Positions 33,311 through 45,464 of a stretch of 64,000 bases of DNA are shown in pieces; position 1 is the stretch's first letter; each line of letters starts with the position of its first letter. Under the pieces are notes generated by a model. That model was not told the origin of the DNA and ran no database searches. It was given only the letters and a program-made list of their open reading frames with translations. Both the position numbers and the translations under genes were made by a program. The DNA is from Blepharisma japonicum (Eukaryota > Ciliophora > Heterotrichea > Heterotrichida > Blepharismidae), in contig CATKHK010000003.1 in NCBI GenBank assembly GCA_949751835.1, forward strand, positions 843,287-907,286, in the 5' to 3' direction.

Positions 33311-36300
33311 TTATTTTTCGGATAGCTTTTGAGGATTAATTTTAGATCTAGTTTTACTGAAAGTAAATGCAAACTTAAACAAAGTGCTTGTATCTTTTCC
33401 TTTCTTTCTAAACAACATGCTTGGGTATTTTTTCTTCTGAACATATAAGCCAACTATAGCTATTATAAGCCACCCAATAACCAATAAACTTATCCATAAA
33501 GGATTAGTGCTCTTATGAAAGACTATATTAATTGTTGTGATAAATGATGACCATGATGCAGCAACCAGAGTCAAAAAATACCACCAAGTAAACCGAGGAT
33601 AGTTATGTGAATGATTTTTAAACCCAAAAATCCCAAAGCATATTACAATCAGGGTAAACAAAACTCCATGCGTTATATCCTGGGCTCTTTTTACAGTTTT
33701 GTTCAACATTATTAGTGAAACTTGAAACACGGTTTTTACCATTAAATGCAGAGGGGTGTATTTAACATGCACCAAATTATCTAGTTCTTGCCATAGCGGC
33801 CTACAAAATACAGCTAACGGCTCATAAACTACAAGGCAAACTGCAGAAATAGTAGCATAAATTACATGCTCGCCTTTCCAGCAAAATTGATAGCAGTCTT
33901 TGATCATAAAACTATCAGTAAAATTTTCTCCAATTGATTCATCACATATAAAAACATCTAAAAGCATCGAGACTATAGGTATAAACATAAGATTTCCTAG
34001 AATTGGCATCAAAAAATCAGCAGACTTATTTAGCAGCCTAAACAGGCCAATCCCTGGGAATCTTTCGTCAAGCCGGAATAATACAGTGACAGACAAAACA
34101 GTTCATATAAAAACAAATCCAAAAATAAAATCAAGAAAAAATCAAAAAACCCCATTTTTAGTGGCAATGAAATCGTTTGTGTCTAAAGAAAGCATGCTTC
34201 CTAGATCGCCAATTAGAGAGCTAATAGAAGTAAGTTCAGGCCCCATTGATAAAAGCTGAAAAAATTCTATTACAACTGTTGCTCCCATCATAAAATCTTC
34301 AATAGAAATTTCCTGCTTTGCACTCAACTGATCCACTTTTATATTCCATCATTTTTCACAAATATAAAATGTTATAGCTGTCGTGCTTATGCCAACAGCA
34401 ATAGAAATGCCAAAAATTAAGTATCTTCCTTTGGCAAAAGTTCTTATTTTATCATCTGGGAAAGGGCAATTTCCATTTACAATTCTTAATAAACTAATAG
34501 CTGTAGTATTGCCTGGATATATGAGAGGCTTTATTATTTGAAGTAGTGTAGTTCCTAATGGCTTTATATAAGCGCTATCGCTTATTGTAACATTTCCTGT
34601 ATTTTTATTTAGCGTAGCACTTTGCAATACAATAAGGTCAACAACTCTATTATTCGTCCCGTCCTCAATTTGTATTTTTCCTGAGCATCCTCTAAAGCTT
34701 TGCTTTCTTATGACTGTCATTAATCAAGTCATATTCATATAATCTTGCCCTCTATTTATCATGAAATCAATCGCCAAAGCTCCTAACAATAAAGAATCAT
34801 AATAAGCACAAGGCTGGACCAGATTGTCACTTTTTTTAATATTATACCTTGATTCAAGCAAATCAGCCACCATTTCTCCCATTTCTCCTGTATACCCTGG
34901 CTGCTCAAATGCGATTGAAGGGGTTCCAGTTTCTTTGGTTTCTTCAAGATAAAGGGCAGAAGAGGTGAACATAGAAGAAATAGTTCCTGGATTCGCATAG
35001 TAAATAAGAAGATCACCATTTCTCATGCCTAAATCATGAAAAACTTTTATACCATCTGGAGCTGCATTAATAGGGACTGCATACACTATAAGCCTGGCGT
35101 TACAATTTATTGCTTCTTGAAAAATATGTGAATAGTTTGCTTTTAGAGTTGCATAATAAGTGGCTGCTGGAAAGGACAAGACGCAGAGTCATTAAGAATA
35201 TTTATTTTATAATTTTCTGCTTCAGTTATAAAAGCAGAAACAAATTCAATGGAAAAGGAGCTCTCTTGATATATGAGAGCACAGCTTTTTCATCCAAGTG
35301 TATAAAGGATTTTTACAGCCATAGAAGCTACATAAACACCACTATAACTAACTCTCGCAAACAATGAGTAGTTGGAAATTGAAGAAAATGCGTCAAAACC
35401 TATCCTTGAACCTATTTGTGGGACTTTGAGGTTTAATTTACTAAATACTGTGAGAATTCCTTTTAAACTGCTGTACTGCTGGGGGGAATAAAAATAAGAC
35501 CAATTTTAGTAATATTTTGCTTGAAACAACTTAATTGGAATGTTGCGTTTACTTTTGTGCTGCCACAATCAAAACTGTTTCCTTGAATTGCAAAATTTTT
35601 AAGAATTCCTAATTTCCCTTCATTGATAAGAGAGATTGCTAAATTGCTACCTGCGAATTCAATTGTATTAAATGGGTAGCTTTGAACTCCATTAGGTTTA
35701 TGAATTCCACTGTTTAAGCCTATTTCTAATATTTTTTTTTCTGATCTAGGTATTAATTGTGAATTACTGAGAAAAATCATATTTTCGAAGTTTTTGTCAA
35801 ATGCATCACCAATAAATACTCTGCTTCCATTTTTTATGTTGAGTAAGCTAAATGAATTTTCACAAAAATGATTAGTGCATAAACCCTCGACTGCTTGTCT
35901 TAATTCATATTGATTATTAAAGCCACTAGAAATTTCTTGTATTACAAATAATATTTGATTTACAATATAATCTTCTTTTGATTCAGAAAAATTTTGATTT
36001 TTAGGGGCAATAATTAATGAGCCATTGAGAGTCAAATTATAACTACTTTCATGACTCATTAAAACCGATGTCCCTGAGCCCAATAACTTGACATTTTCTA
36101 AATTTTCTATTATTTTCCATGATGTGTTGACGTCAGTAAATAAGTAATATAAATTTGTTCCTAGATTGAAGACTTCTTTTTTAATTATTTCTTCAATATT
36201 CGAACTGGTTCCTATTAAAAAATAATTAAAAGAATTTATTAACAGATTATCAATTGCGCCCTTTAGAAACCAATTTTCTTCAGATAAAAAGAAAACTCCA

Positions 36301-36716
36301 GACGCTCAACCTAGAGTTTTAAGGATATTTGCAATTGCTTTTGAGTATTCGGCCTTTTCGAAACTTAATGAATATGTTCATTTATAATAGCTCTCGTTAT
36401 AGTCATCAGTAATAAAGTGCACGAATTTCAATTCTTCAGCCTGCTGAGATAATAAAAAATGAGAATTTCAATTTGATGTAAGATCGATTACTAATCATTT
36501 TTCGTCATTTTTTTGAGTTAGCTGATCTAATAATTTTTCTTCTATTCAAGTTACTGAAATACTGCTCTCTGAATAAAGTTTTGAACTAAGGATGCTTTGA
36601 AGTGCATTAACCTCTAAGCGTTTTTCGGCACTGTATGTGATCAAAATATCTAACGAATATGATATTGAAAGTAACACTGATAGAGAATAATAAAATATCA
36701 TAAAAGAGCTTTGCAT
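33311..36716 (-). pseudogene. receptor-like protein copy B, broken by two 1-nt deletions
   Basis: A tandem duplicate of copy A on the same strand, clearly similar over its whole length, including signal peptide start (ATG 36716), ectodomain and TM region (about 90 percent by eye in the C-terminal part). Relative to copy A it lacks one base near 35463-35470, where the frame runs into TAA right after a PPSSTAV segment, and one more near 35177-35190. The two shifts leave the 5' part, a short middle segment and the 3' part in three different frames. The result would be a truncated ectodomain of about 417 residues. Alternatives are a base-calling error or programmed frameshifting. Other TGA=Trp codons are conserved with A. 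Confidence 0.75.
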
Positions 36717-37460
36717 GCTTAAATTATTTTATTATTTCTAGGGATAAAATAGCCATATGTGCAATGCAGTAGCAAAAATTATTCATATCTATTAATTCCA
36801 CTATATAAGTTAAATAAATAATATTAAAAGATATCACACTACAAATGCAGAACTTCAAAAATGCCAAAAGCGTAATTAAATTATATATTTGTTTGCCTAA
36901 AATAGTTTGTCTTTTTTGATGGTTTTAATAGTCTTAAAGCTATCTCTAAGTAATTAAATATATAGTAAATAACTTCCATGAATAAGAAAGTAAAATTCTA
37001 TAAATTCGCAAATTTGAAGTAAGCACTAATAGAATTTCTATTGTAAAACAGAAAATCTGAAATTAAAGCGAAATGGTCAGTATTTTGTGGAAGGTGTTTT
37101 ATTATGACTATAAATTCAAAAATAGGAAAAATAGCCAGCAGATCGAAAAGTTAAACTCAAGCTGCAAAAGCAATTTACAACTTCAAAAATAGAAAATAAA
37201 CTTAGCTGTGCTTGAGATAATATTTCAAATATAGTGATTCTATCTTTTGATCACTCTGGACGATTGCAGCTTGAAAGGCACAAAAATGACGATCTTGATA
37301 TCAGGCTTTGGCTAATTTCGTGTAGTAGCTTTGATCTGACCAGCTTGAGCTGAATCTAGATTTTACGCTTTTCTCGTATGGAGATGGAGCTCAGAGTTGG
37401 AAAGGGAAGCCTGATTCAACCCGCTCTTGGGCTATACTTATTTAAATAAAGAAATAATAA
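36717..37460. other. spacer upstream of receptor copy B, 744 bp
   Basis: Contains the upstream stretch shared with copy A (37050-37105), then a clearly less AT-rich island from about 37135 to 37440 that holds a truncated coding fragment on the minus strand (listed separately). Two perfect inverted repeats lie in it: 11 bp at 37157-37167 with 37264-37274, and 9 bp at 37300-37308 with 37407-37415. The first 330 bp are AT-rich without any recognised signal. Confidence 0.5.
37202..37440 (-). pseudogene. 5'-truncated gene fragment, about 78 codons, unknown family
   Basis: In the TGA=Trp code the minus strand is open from about 37440 to a TAA at 37202-37204, with protein-like composition: ERVESGFPFQLWAPSPYEK, then SVKSRFSSSWSDQSYYTKL, KAWYQDRHFCAFQAAIVQ and a C-terminal LYLKYYLKHS. 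Two of its Trp are TGA. There is no ATG and a TAA stands just upstream, where the flanking Rab gene begins on the other strand. I read it as the 3' end of a gene cut off by rearrangement. I do not recognise the protein family. Confidence 0.5.
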
Positions 37461-38054
<594 letters not shown>

Positions 38055-38267
38055 TCTTTTACTAGTAATGAGTTGGCTAGTATTAGTATCAATTTCTAAT
38101 ATTATTAAGGGCTCATTTTTTTATTATAGGAGACACTATATTTTCTTTTAAGACTTAGCCATTTATTCTTCTTATAAAATTTATTTGTTGCTTATAAACT
38201 TTACAGGCCAAACATATTGCAAAGGGAAGATTAATTTTCAAGTACTTTTAAATAAGCCTAATTGTAA

Positions 38268-38843
38268 ATGTCATATGCCTATCTATTCAAAGGGATCCTA
38301 ATAGGGGATTCACAAGTTGGCAAATCAAACCTGCTTCAGAAATATATTGAAAATAGATTCAGAGAAGAGTATAATATGACAATAGGTGTTGAATTTGGAG
38401 CGAAAATTGTCAGTATTAATGAAGTACCCATAAAGCTTCAATTGTGGGATACCTCTGGCCAAGAGTCATTCAGATCGATTACTAGGGCCTATTATAGAGC
38501 TGCTGCAGCAGCATTCTTTGTTTATGATGTCACAAAAAGAGAAAGCTTTGATGGTCTGATCAATTGGGTCTCTGAAGCAGTTGCTAATGCTCCTAGGACT
38601 GTTGTAGCAGCTTTGGTGGGAAATAAAGTTGATAAGGAAGGGGATAGAGCAGTTTTATTTGAAGAAGGCCAAAAATTTGCAAATGATCACCAAATGATTT
38701 ATTTGGAAACTTCAGCTAAAACTGGATGAAATGTTGATAATGTGTTTAATTTTGTCGCTGCAGAAATTTTGACGAAAATAAGGAATGGAGAGATAGACAC
38801 ACAAGATGAAACTTCTGGGATTAAAATTCCCAAGCAAAACTAA
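38268..38843 (+). CDS. Rab-like small GTPase, least altered copy, 191 aa
   Basis: All G motifs look functional: GDSQVGKSNLL (G1), MTIGVEFGAK (switch I), WDTSGQESF (G3, catalytic Gln kept), NKVD (G4), ETSAK (G5). One TGA (38727-38729) is read as Trp just after SAKTG. The protein is closest to Rab2 among Rabs by eye, but ends GIKIPKQN with no C-terminal cysteine, so it would not be prenylated. It is probably the template copy of the cluster. Flanking spacers to either side show no further gene. Confidence 0.88.
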
Positions 38844-39629
38844 AAAACAATTCAATAGATATCATAATATCTAAGCAATTAAAGTTAAATTATTTATAGG
38901 CATGCTTATAGTGAATGAATATTTAGTCTTATAGCCAAAATTATAAACCAAAGAAGAGCTGGAAAATTCATCATACTCTGTGAAAATTAGCTAATTCTCC
39001 AGCCAACATGACCATCTAGAGAGTCTCCCTAAATACTCACAGCTCATACTAAGCTATAGTTTTTATTAACCGTAGAATTTATCGTTTAAAATATTATTAA
39101 CTTTTTATGAGATAGGCTAGCATAAACCAAAATCTTTGCTATTTTAATTATAGTTTTCCGTGCTTAATATAGACAAAATTGTTTGAAAAAGGAGATTTGA
39201 GTTATTATAATTAAATATATAAATAATTAAATTGAACATAAAATTCAGATTAAGAATATAATAATCATCATGGCTCTATTATGTTTATAGAATTTAGATT
39301 ATTTTCAAAATTGATATATGAGTTTATAAATGAAGTGATTTATTAGATTAGAAAAAATTAAAAAATAGCTTAAAATATTATTGAGATCACTATTTACTAT
39401 CCTACTATTAATGGATCTAATTAGAATTAATATTAGGCTTTCTAAATATATTAAAGTGATATATTCTAGTACTAAAAGTTATCAGTTTGCTAGATTAATG
39501 CAGATTAAATTTTGAGCTCATGCTATATTTTCTCTTGCATTCATTTTTAACATTTTAATTAATTTCCAATATTAATATGCTTTTAAACTTTAAAGGCTGT
39601 TTCAATATTTTTGTCAATAAAATTTATTA
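38844..39629. other. intergenic gap, 786 bp
   Basis: Between two Rab-like genes on the same strand. Mostly AT-rich. A less AT-rich patch at about 38941-39060 reads on the plus strand as a protein-like KKSWKIHHTLWKLANSP followed by a TAG, and could be another small gene relic, but this is too short to be sure. No RNA gene or repeat recognised. Confidence 0.4.
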
Positions 39630-40220
39630 ATGTTATGCGCCTATACGTTCAAAGGGGTTCTAATTGGAGATTGTCAAGTTGGAAAATCAAATTTGCTTTT
39701 AAGATATACTGAAAATGAATTCAAAGAAATGTATGATATGACAATAGGTTTTGAGTTTGGATCGAAAATTGTCAATATTAATGAAATACCGATAAGGCTT
39801 CACTTGTTGGGTATCTCTGACCAACATCCATTCAGACCGATTGCTAGGATACATTGTGTAGATGCTGCAGCCGCAATCTTTCTTTATGATGTGACAAAAA
39901 GAGAAAGTTTTGATGATATAAGCGATTGAGTCTCTGAAATAGTTGATAATGCTCCTAGGACTGTTATAAGAGCTTTGGTGGGAAATAAAGTTGATAAGGA
40001 AGGGGAAAGAGCAGTTTTATATGAAGAAGGCCAAAAATTTGCAAATGATCACCAAATGATTTATTTGGAAACTTCAGCTAAAACTGGATGGAACGTTGGT
40101 AGTGTGTTTAATTTTGTCGCTACAGAAATTTTGATGAAAATAAGGAATGGGCAGATAGACGCAGATGAAAAGTTTGGGATTAAAATCTCCAAGAAAAATA
40201 GTGAATATCATAGCTATTAA
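39630..40220 (+). CDS. Rab-like small GTPase with lost G3 motif, 196 aa
   Basis: A copy very similar to the gene at 38268 in the second half. P-loop GDCQVGKSNLL, NKVD and ETSAK are intact, but the switch II region has decayed: the usual WDTSGQESF is LLGISDQHPF, so the Asp and Gly of DxxG are both lost, and the following RAYYRAAAAA is RIHCVDAAAA. It keeps an open frame (one TGA=Trp at 39927-39929). It would bind nucleotide poorly or hydrolyse none: a pseudo-GTPase or an early pseudogene. No C-terminal cysteine (ends SEYHSY). Confidence 0.8.
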
Positions 40221-40260
40221 ATTTAATTTTAAAATTCAAATACTTTATAATAAATAATAA

Positions 40261-40680
40261 ATGTATTATGAAGACTTTAAAGAAAGAAAGTCTTAAATAG
40301 GATTTAAGGTGCTTAGCGGAAATGAATCGACCTTTCTTCAATATTTTAAGCTATAACTAGCAGATAGACTTAGAAGCACAGCTTTTGTGATCATTGCTTA
40401 TGATATAAGAAGAATTAGCTTTAAAACTTAAAGGCCTTGTGAATAAAATTCATGATTTAGAGGGGCTAGATTTTGTTAATTTTAGTAGGCAATGGGGTGT
40501 CCTAGAATTAGAAAGAGAGTTTCCTTTGAGAAAGTGCAAAAATTTGTAATTGATAATGGTTATTTTTTATTGGGACTTATGCTAAAACTGGGATAAATTT
40601 GGATCATATTTTTTATAGCTTGCATCTAATTTTTTATAAAATTGTAAACAAAATTATTGATTCTTTGATCATAAGGGCAT
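40261..40680 (+). pseudogene. decayed Rab-like gene relic
   Basis: Scattered homology to the Rab cluster with many stops and frame changes. Recognisable pieces are FVIIAYDIRRISF (as in [13 protein letters not shown]), ILVGNGV (as in ILVGNKV), and after frame breaks KVQKFVIDN and TYAKTGINLDHIF (as in TSAKTGYNVLNVF). Order matches an intact gene. The start and P-loop are no longer recognisable. It is the most decayed member of the tandem series. Confidence 0.7.
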
Positions 40681-40729
40681 AAAAATCTCAATAGAATGAA
40701 GATTAGTTAAATTTTAATAAAACAATTAA

Positions 40730-41098
40730 ATGATTAATAATGAAAAATACAAGAAATGCAAGGAATTCCATAAAAACAGCTGGCATCTTGTTTCATCTGA
40801 AGAAAAAAATCAATACAAATGAATTTTCAGATACTGGCTTTATGCAATTTCTGGAGGAATGGCAGTAGGATACTCTTCGCAATATATAATTCAAAATTGA
40901 ATCAATAATCTTCCAACACCAGCCCAGCGAATCTTAAGAATCGGAATTCTAATTTCCCCAGTTCTATATGCTCACAAGCTTATATTAGAAAAGTTCTTGT
41001 ATCCTTTCTTTGACGATCTTGAAAAAAAGTATATAAACGGAGGCACATATGAGATAGTCCCTTATGGCATTTATTCTGAAGACTCAAATCTTAAATAA
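40730..41098 (+). CDS. small membrane protein with two hydrophobic segments, 122 aa
   Basis: Two TGA codons (40831-40833 and 40900-40902) split this gene in the standard code. From ATG 40730 (MINNEKYKKCKEFH) the frame runs 122 codons to TAA at 41096-41098. Two hydrophobic segments are seen (RYWLYAISGGMAVGY and RILRIGILISPVLYAHKLIL), with a charged N-terminus and a C-terminal tail rich in acidic and aromatic residues. No family recognised. It stops 6 bp from the convergent zinc-finger gene. A start further downstream (40740) is possible but out of frame. Confidence 0.65.
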
Positions 41099-41104
41099 AA
41101 ACAA

Positions 41105-41653
41105 TTATTTTTTATTTTTTCTCATACAAGGTAAAACATCATCAGTTGCTTCGCCTTGAAGCATCCCTAGTAAATCTCTTTTGCCATTTTCCATTCTTCT
41201 AGGTTTTTGGACCTTCATTTCTTCATCTCGTTGATTAAGTGAGCTTAATGTTGCAATATTACTTCCATTATTTGCAGGCTTTGGCTTAGGTTTTTTGATT
41301 TCTTGAGGCTTCTTGTCTGGGATGTTTTTTGGGAGCTTGTCGGGCTCATAGTAATGCTTCTTTATGCCTGCTATAGGCACATTTACACTATTATCCCTAG
41401 GATCATAATATACATCAACAGCTTCTTTCTTTTTGGGCTCTTCGGTTTTTCTCAAATTTGGATTTGGCTTATTGGGACGATTAATTTGTCTTGCAGGCTT
41501 GGTAAGTGGCTTATTCGCTCCACACATAGTGCAGGTGGAGGATTCGTTTAAAAATGTGCATTGATCGCAGCGTCATCGACCACCTGTATCTCTTCCTACG
41601 GCTTTTGGGATATTATTTCGATTTGGACTGTAACCTGATCTTCCCTGAGACAT
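41105..41653 (-). CDS. RanBP2-type zinc finger protein, 182 aa
   Basis: With TGA as Trp the frame begins at ATG 41653 (MSQGRSGYSPNR) and includes a RanBP2-type zinc finger W-x-C-x2-C-x10-C-x2-C: RWRCDQCTFLNESSTCTMCG (residues about 29-48). The invariant Trp is the TGA, so a standard-code reading would miss the finger. The rest is Lys/Pro-rich and probably disordered (NRPNKPNPNLRKTEEPKKK, IKKPKPKPANNG), ending in RKNKK. Such fingers bind ubiquitin, Ran or single-stranded RNA; which one applies cannot be told. Confidence 0.8.
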
Positions 41654-41826
41654 TTTCTTATAAATTTTGTATCACTTTAATGTATACTTTATTTTAATTA
41701 CAGAGCATAAATCATTATTTCTGTGTAAAATTAGCATACAAAACGCTTTTGATACTTTTTTCTATTTCTTTAAATGAATTATAAGAAAGAGTTTGGAATT
41801 TATAAATAACTAATTATATAAACTAA

Positions 41827-44800
41827 TTAAGGTTTTTCATGAGTTCGCTGATGGTGAGGATGATGCCCAGTATGGTGACGTTGCAGCTCAGGTTCTGCAG
41901 ATGAATTTGTCCTAAACATAGAAAGCATCCTATCCGTCACAATAAATCCACCAAAAATGTTAATACTTGCGAAAAATATAGCAATGGCTCCAATAGCAGA
42001 TCCATAATCAATCCAGCCATCATTTGAGTCTAAAAGCATCATAGCGCCAATTATGATAATTCCTGAAATTGCGTTAGTAACGCTCATTAGCGGTGTATGC
42101 AAAGCTGGGGTTACATTCCATATTACCATATATCCAATAAATATAGCTAATACAAAAGTCATAAAAAGACTCATAAAATCTCCATAAGTGGAATATGCCA
42201 GCCCAATGAACCCTCCTGCACATATAGAAGCTAGAAGGGCAAACTCAACATACATATACCACCAAGGTTTCTCCTCTTTTGGCTTCTTTGTAGCCTTTGT
42301 AGGCTCTTTTGAGATCTCTTTTGGGGCTTCTGAGGCTTTAGGAGGAGGAGCTGGCTTAGGTGGGCTCCATGTCATTTTTCCATTATTGACAACAGCCATT
42401 GGCCCTATAATTTCATCATTTGCGTTAATTTCAAATTTTTCAGCACCACCGAGCTCATCCATTAGGTTATACATATTATTTGCATAAAGCTCAGAGCTTT
42501 GAGGAGCCATTCGGCTAGGGAAATCTGTAAAACCAATTATAGTGACTCCATTTTCAGTGACAACAATTTCATTTGCTTTAGTATAAGCACAATTTCCACC
42601 CATTTCCGCAGCCATATCAACAATGACGCTTCCAGGCCTCATTCCTTTGATGCACTCATCATCGACTAATTTAGGCGCTGGCCTTCCTGGTATCAAAGCA
42701 GTTGTGATGACTATATCACATTTTTTGACAGCTCTTTTTGTTAATTGATATTGGGCTTTTTGGTATTCTTCTGACATCACCTTTGCATATCCTCCTGCAA
42801 CTTGTCCTTCTTCTTGGATTGGAACTTGTAAAAATTTAGCTCCCATAGATTCAGCGTCAACTTTGGCAGCTGAGCGAGTATCCATGGCATAGACATTACA
42901 GCCTAGATTTTTGCAGTACCCAATAGCAGATAATCCAGCAACGCCTGCACCTATAACTAAGACTTCAGCTGGCGGAAGTTTGCCAGCAGCTGTTATCATA
43001 GGCTTTGGACACCTTCTAAAATACTGGAATGCTTCTACAACAGCACGATACCCTCCTATATTAGCCATCGAGCTTAAAGAGTCAAGTTTTTGTGCTTTAG
43101 TTATCCTAGGTACACATTCCATTGCTAAATATGTCAAATTCGGGTACTTTTCAGCTAAGCTTTCAAGCCATTCTTTATTATTAGCAGGATACACATAACT
43201 CACCAATAATTTGGTGTTTCCCAAGAAAGAATCTTCATGCTTATTAAGAACTGGGTGATGATCTGGCTTTTTTACTTTCAGCACAATATTGCATCTCCAC
43301 ACCTCTTCAGTCCCCGCGATTTCAGCACCTTCTATTACATATTCTTCATCAGAAAATTTCGCGCCTTCCCCAGCTCCTTTTTCTATAACAACCTTAAACC
43401 CAAGTTTTCTGAATTTTTTGACAGTATCAGGAGTTATTGCTACCCTTTGCTCAAGTGGTGTGATTTCTTTAGGGACACCGATCGTCATTTTTGGCTCAGG
43501 GAATACTTCAGTTTCTTCTTCAGATTCTGAAGACTCTGGACCTGTATCAGAGGACGATGTATTTTTGGCTTCTCCAAACATACTTTCATGCTGAGTCATA
43601 ATATTCAAAATTTCTTTCATCGATTTATCAGCATTTCCAAAATACATTTTTGTGTTTGGCTTCAAAAACAATGGATTATCTACACCAGCGTAGCCTGTGC
43701 CGCTTCCTCTTTTGAAAACAATTACATTTTTTGCTTTCCAGACCTCACAAACTGGCATTCCAGCTATAGGAGAATTTGGGTCGTCTTGTGCATCAGGATT
43801 TACAATGTCATTTGCACCAATCACCATGACGATGTCAGTGTCTGGGAAATCTTTATTAATTTCGTCCATTTCTCTGACAATACTATAGTCTACTTCAGCT
43901 TCAGCTAGAAGCACGTTCATGTGCCCAGGAAGTCTTCCAGCGACTGGGTGGATACAAAAATCGACTTTTCGGCCTCTTTTGATTAAAAACTCAGCAAAAG
44001 TCCCGACATCGTGCTGGCATCTAGCGACAGCCATTCCATAGCCTGGAACTATGATAATTTTTTTCGCGTCTCTTAGCAAATTTAGCATACCTTTGGCGTC
44101 AATTGGCTTTTGTTCTCCTTGAGGCGATTTAGCGCCACCTGTAGCTGTTGGGGTTCCTTGACCAAATCCTCCTGAAATTACACTAATAAACGATCTATTC
44201 ATCGCTTTGCACATAATATAGCTTAAAATAGCACCACTTGAGCCTACAAGTGCTCCTGTAATAATCAAAAGTTCATTTTCTAATAAAAACCCACTCGCAG
44301 AAGTGGCCCATCCTGAATATGAATTCAGCATTGACACAACAACTGGCATATCTGCTCCTCCAATTGCCATGACCAAATGCCAACCCAAAAATCCAGCTAT
44401 AAATGAGCTCGCTAATAATAAGAAAAATTTAGCTAAGGTTTCTTCATCATCAGTCAGGCCAAATACAATGGCAATTCCAATGCAAGCGACGATGCATAAG
44501 ATATTAATCACATGCCGCCCCCATCCTAGTATTATTAAAGGCTGACTTCTAATGGTTCCTTCTAATTTTCCCCATGCTACAACTGACCCTGTAAAAGTGA
44601 CAGCTCCAATAAAGACTCCAAGGTTCGTTTCAATTCTTGCTAAATTATCCTGATCAGTGTGAAGCAAATAGTGGCCAAATGATACAAGAGTAGCAGCGAG
44701 GCCGACAAAACTGTGAAGCGCTGCTACCATTTGAGGCATGTTAATCATCTCGACTCGAAGGGCCATAATGCAGCCTAGGATGCCACCTGATACAAACATA

Positions 44801-44985
44801 ACAAAAAATATAGCAAATTGATAATCAAAGTCATCAGCAAAAAAGGTAGCTATAATAGCTAAGGTCATTGCGATTACTCCTAAGTAATTCCCTCTTTTTG
44901 CTGTTTTTTGATTGCTGAGTCCTCCAAGGGAAAGGATGAAGAATATTGCACAGACTATGTAAGTTCCTGTTACGAAGTCATCCAT
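41827..44985 (-). CDS. NNT: proton-translocating NAD(P) transhydrogenase, beta-alpha fused, 1052 aa
   Basis: Couples hydride transfer from NADH to NADP+ to proton movement across the mitochondrial inner membrane. The order is PntB-like then PntA-like, the reverse of the bovine enzyme: N-terminal TM block ([19 protein letters not shown]), the NADP(H) domain III with [16 protein letters not shown], an acidic linker ([16 protein letters not shown]), then domain I starting [19 protein letters not shown] with NAD loop [13 protein letters not shown], and a final TM block. This reversed fusion is known from some protists such as Entamoeba and Eimeria. No mitochondrial presequence is obvious. The C-terminus ends in a His-rich [11 protein letters not shown]. 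No TGA codons. Confidence 0.95.
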   Translation of the reverse strand: MDDFVTGTYIVCAIFFILSLGGLSNQKTAKRGNYLGVIAMTLAIIATFFADDFDYQFAIFFVMFVSGGILGCIMALRVEMINMPQMVAALHSFVGLAATLVSFGHYLLHTDQDNLARIETNLGVFIGAVTFTGSVVAWGKLEGTIRSQPLIILGWGRHVINILCIVACIGIAIVFGLTDDEETLAKFFLLLASSFIAGFLGWHLVMAIGGADMPVVVSMLNSYSGWATSASGFLLENELLIITGALVGSSGAILSYIMCKAMNRSFISVISGGFGQGTPTATGGAKSPQGEQKPIDAKGMLNLLRDAKKIIIVPGYGMAVARCQHDVGTFAEFLIKRGRKVDFCIHPVAGRLPGHMNVLLAEAEVDYSIVREMDEINKDFPDTDIVMVIGANDIVNPDAQDDPNSPIAGMPVCEVWKAKNVIVFKRGSGTGYAGVDNPLFLKPNTKMYFGNADKSMKEILNIMTQHESMFGEAKNTSSSDTGPESSESEEETEVFPEPKMTIGVPKEITPLEQRVAITPDTVKKFRKLGFKVVIEKGAGEGAKFSDEEYVIEGAEIAGTEEVWRCNIVLKVKKPDHHPVLNKHEDSFLGNTKLLVSYVYPANNKEWLESLAEKYPNLTYLAMECVPRITKAQKLDSLSSMANIGGYRAVVEAFQYFRRCPKPMITAAGKLPPAEVLVIGAGVAGLSAIGYCKNLGCNVYAMDTRSAAKVDAESMGAKFLQVPIQEEGQVAGGYAKVMSEEYQKAQYQLTKRAVKKCDIVITTALIPGRPAPKLVDDECIKGMRPGSVIVDMAAEMGGNCAYTKANEIVVTENGVTIIGFTDFPSRMAPQSSELYANNMYNLMDELGGAEKFEINANDEIIGPMAVVNNGKMTWSPPKPAPPPKASEAPKEISKEPTKATKKPKEEKPWWYMYVEFALLASICAGGFIGLAYSTYGDFMSLFMTFVLAIFIGYMVIWNVTPALHTPLMSVTNAISGIIIIGAMMLLDSNDGWIDYGSAIGAIAIFFASINIFGGFIVTDRMLSMFRTNSSAEPELQRHHTGHHPHHQRTHEKP

Positions 44986-45464
44986 TTTACAATTATGATA
45001 TTGACTAGATAAGAAATTTATCCGTTTTATGCGAGATCAGCTCTATAAGAGGATCAATTAAGCGACAATTTGGTAAAAATCAATCAAATTTGAGCATAAT
45101 AATTCGATTCTTGTGAATGAGAGGCTCAAATTAAAACCGATTTGGATTAATTGCTTTGAGTATAAACTCTTCACTGGATCAGATGCAATTTTGGAAGTCA
45201 AGGTTTGAGCTTTAAGATTTATTTTATATGAATCTTTTAAAAAATAATATTTATAATTAAACAAAAATGCCTGCACGACAATCATATATTTTATCACAAG
45301 TGCAAAAGTAAAATCTCAAAATGTTTTCACTTGAATTATAAATTCCATGGAAAATCAGAATCTCATATATTATATATAAGAAAATATAAATTTCCATATA
45401 AGAAAATAATATGAAATTTATGAATTATAAATGCAACCTAAAGCAACCATTATTATTAATTAAA
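44986..45464. other. intergenic gap with a doubtful small frame, 479 bp
   Basis: Between the transhydrogenase start and the USP stop. A minus-strand 79-codon frame (45058-45297) opens with a hydrophobic stretch (MIVVQAFLFNYKYYFL) but I see no support for it beyond length. Within it, a perfect 9-bp inverted repeat AATTTGAGC/GCTCAAATT lies at 45087-45095 and 45124-45132. The rest is AT-rich, with no RNA gene seen. Confidence 0.35.

Noticed and set aside
33311-36716. Explaining the frame breaks of receptor copy B by 15-nt introns
   Set aside because: Copy B is one base shorter than copy A at each break rather than longer, so an unremoved intron cannot explain them.
43237-43594. Several plus-strand open frames over the transhydrogenase
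   Set aside because: They are mirror frames of a strongly conserved minus-strand gene and have no homology of their own.
45058-45297. Minus-strand 79-codon frame between transhydrogenase and USP
   Set aside because: No domain and a composition like the surrounding spacer. Kept only as a mention in the gap entry.
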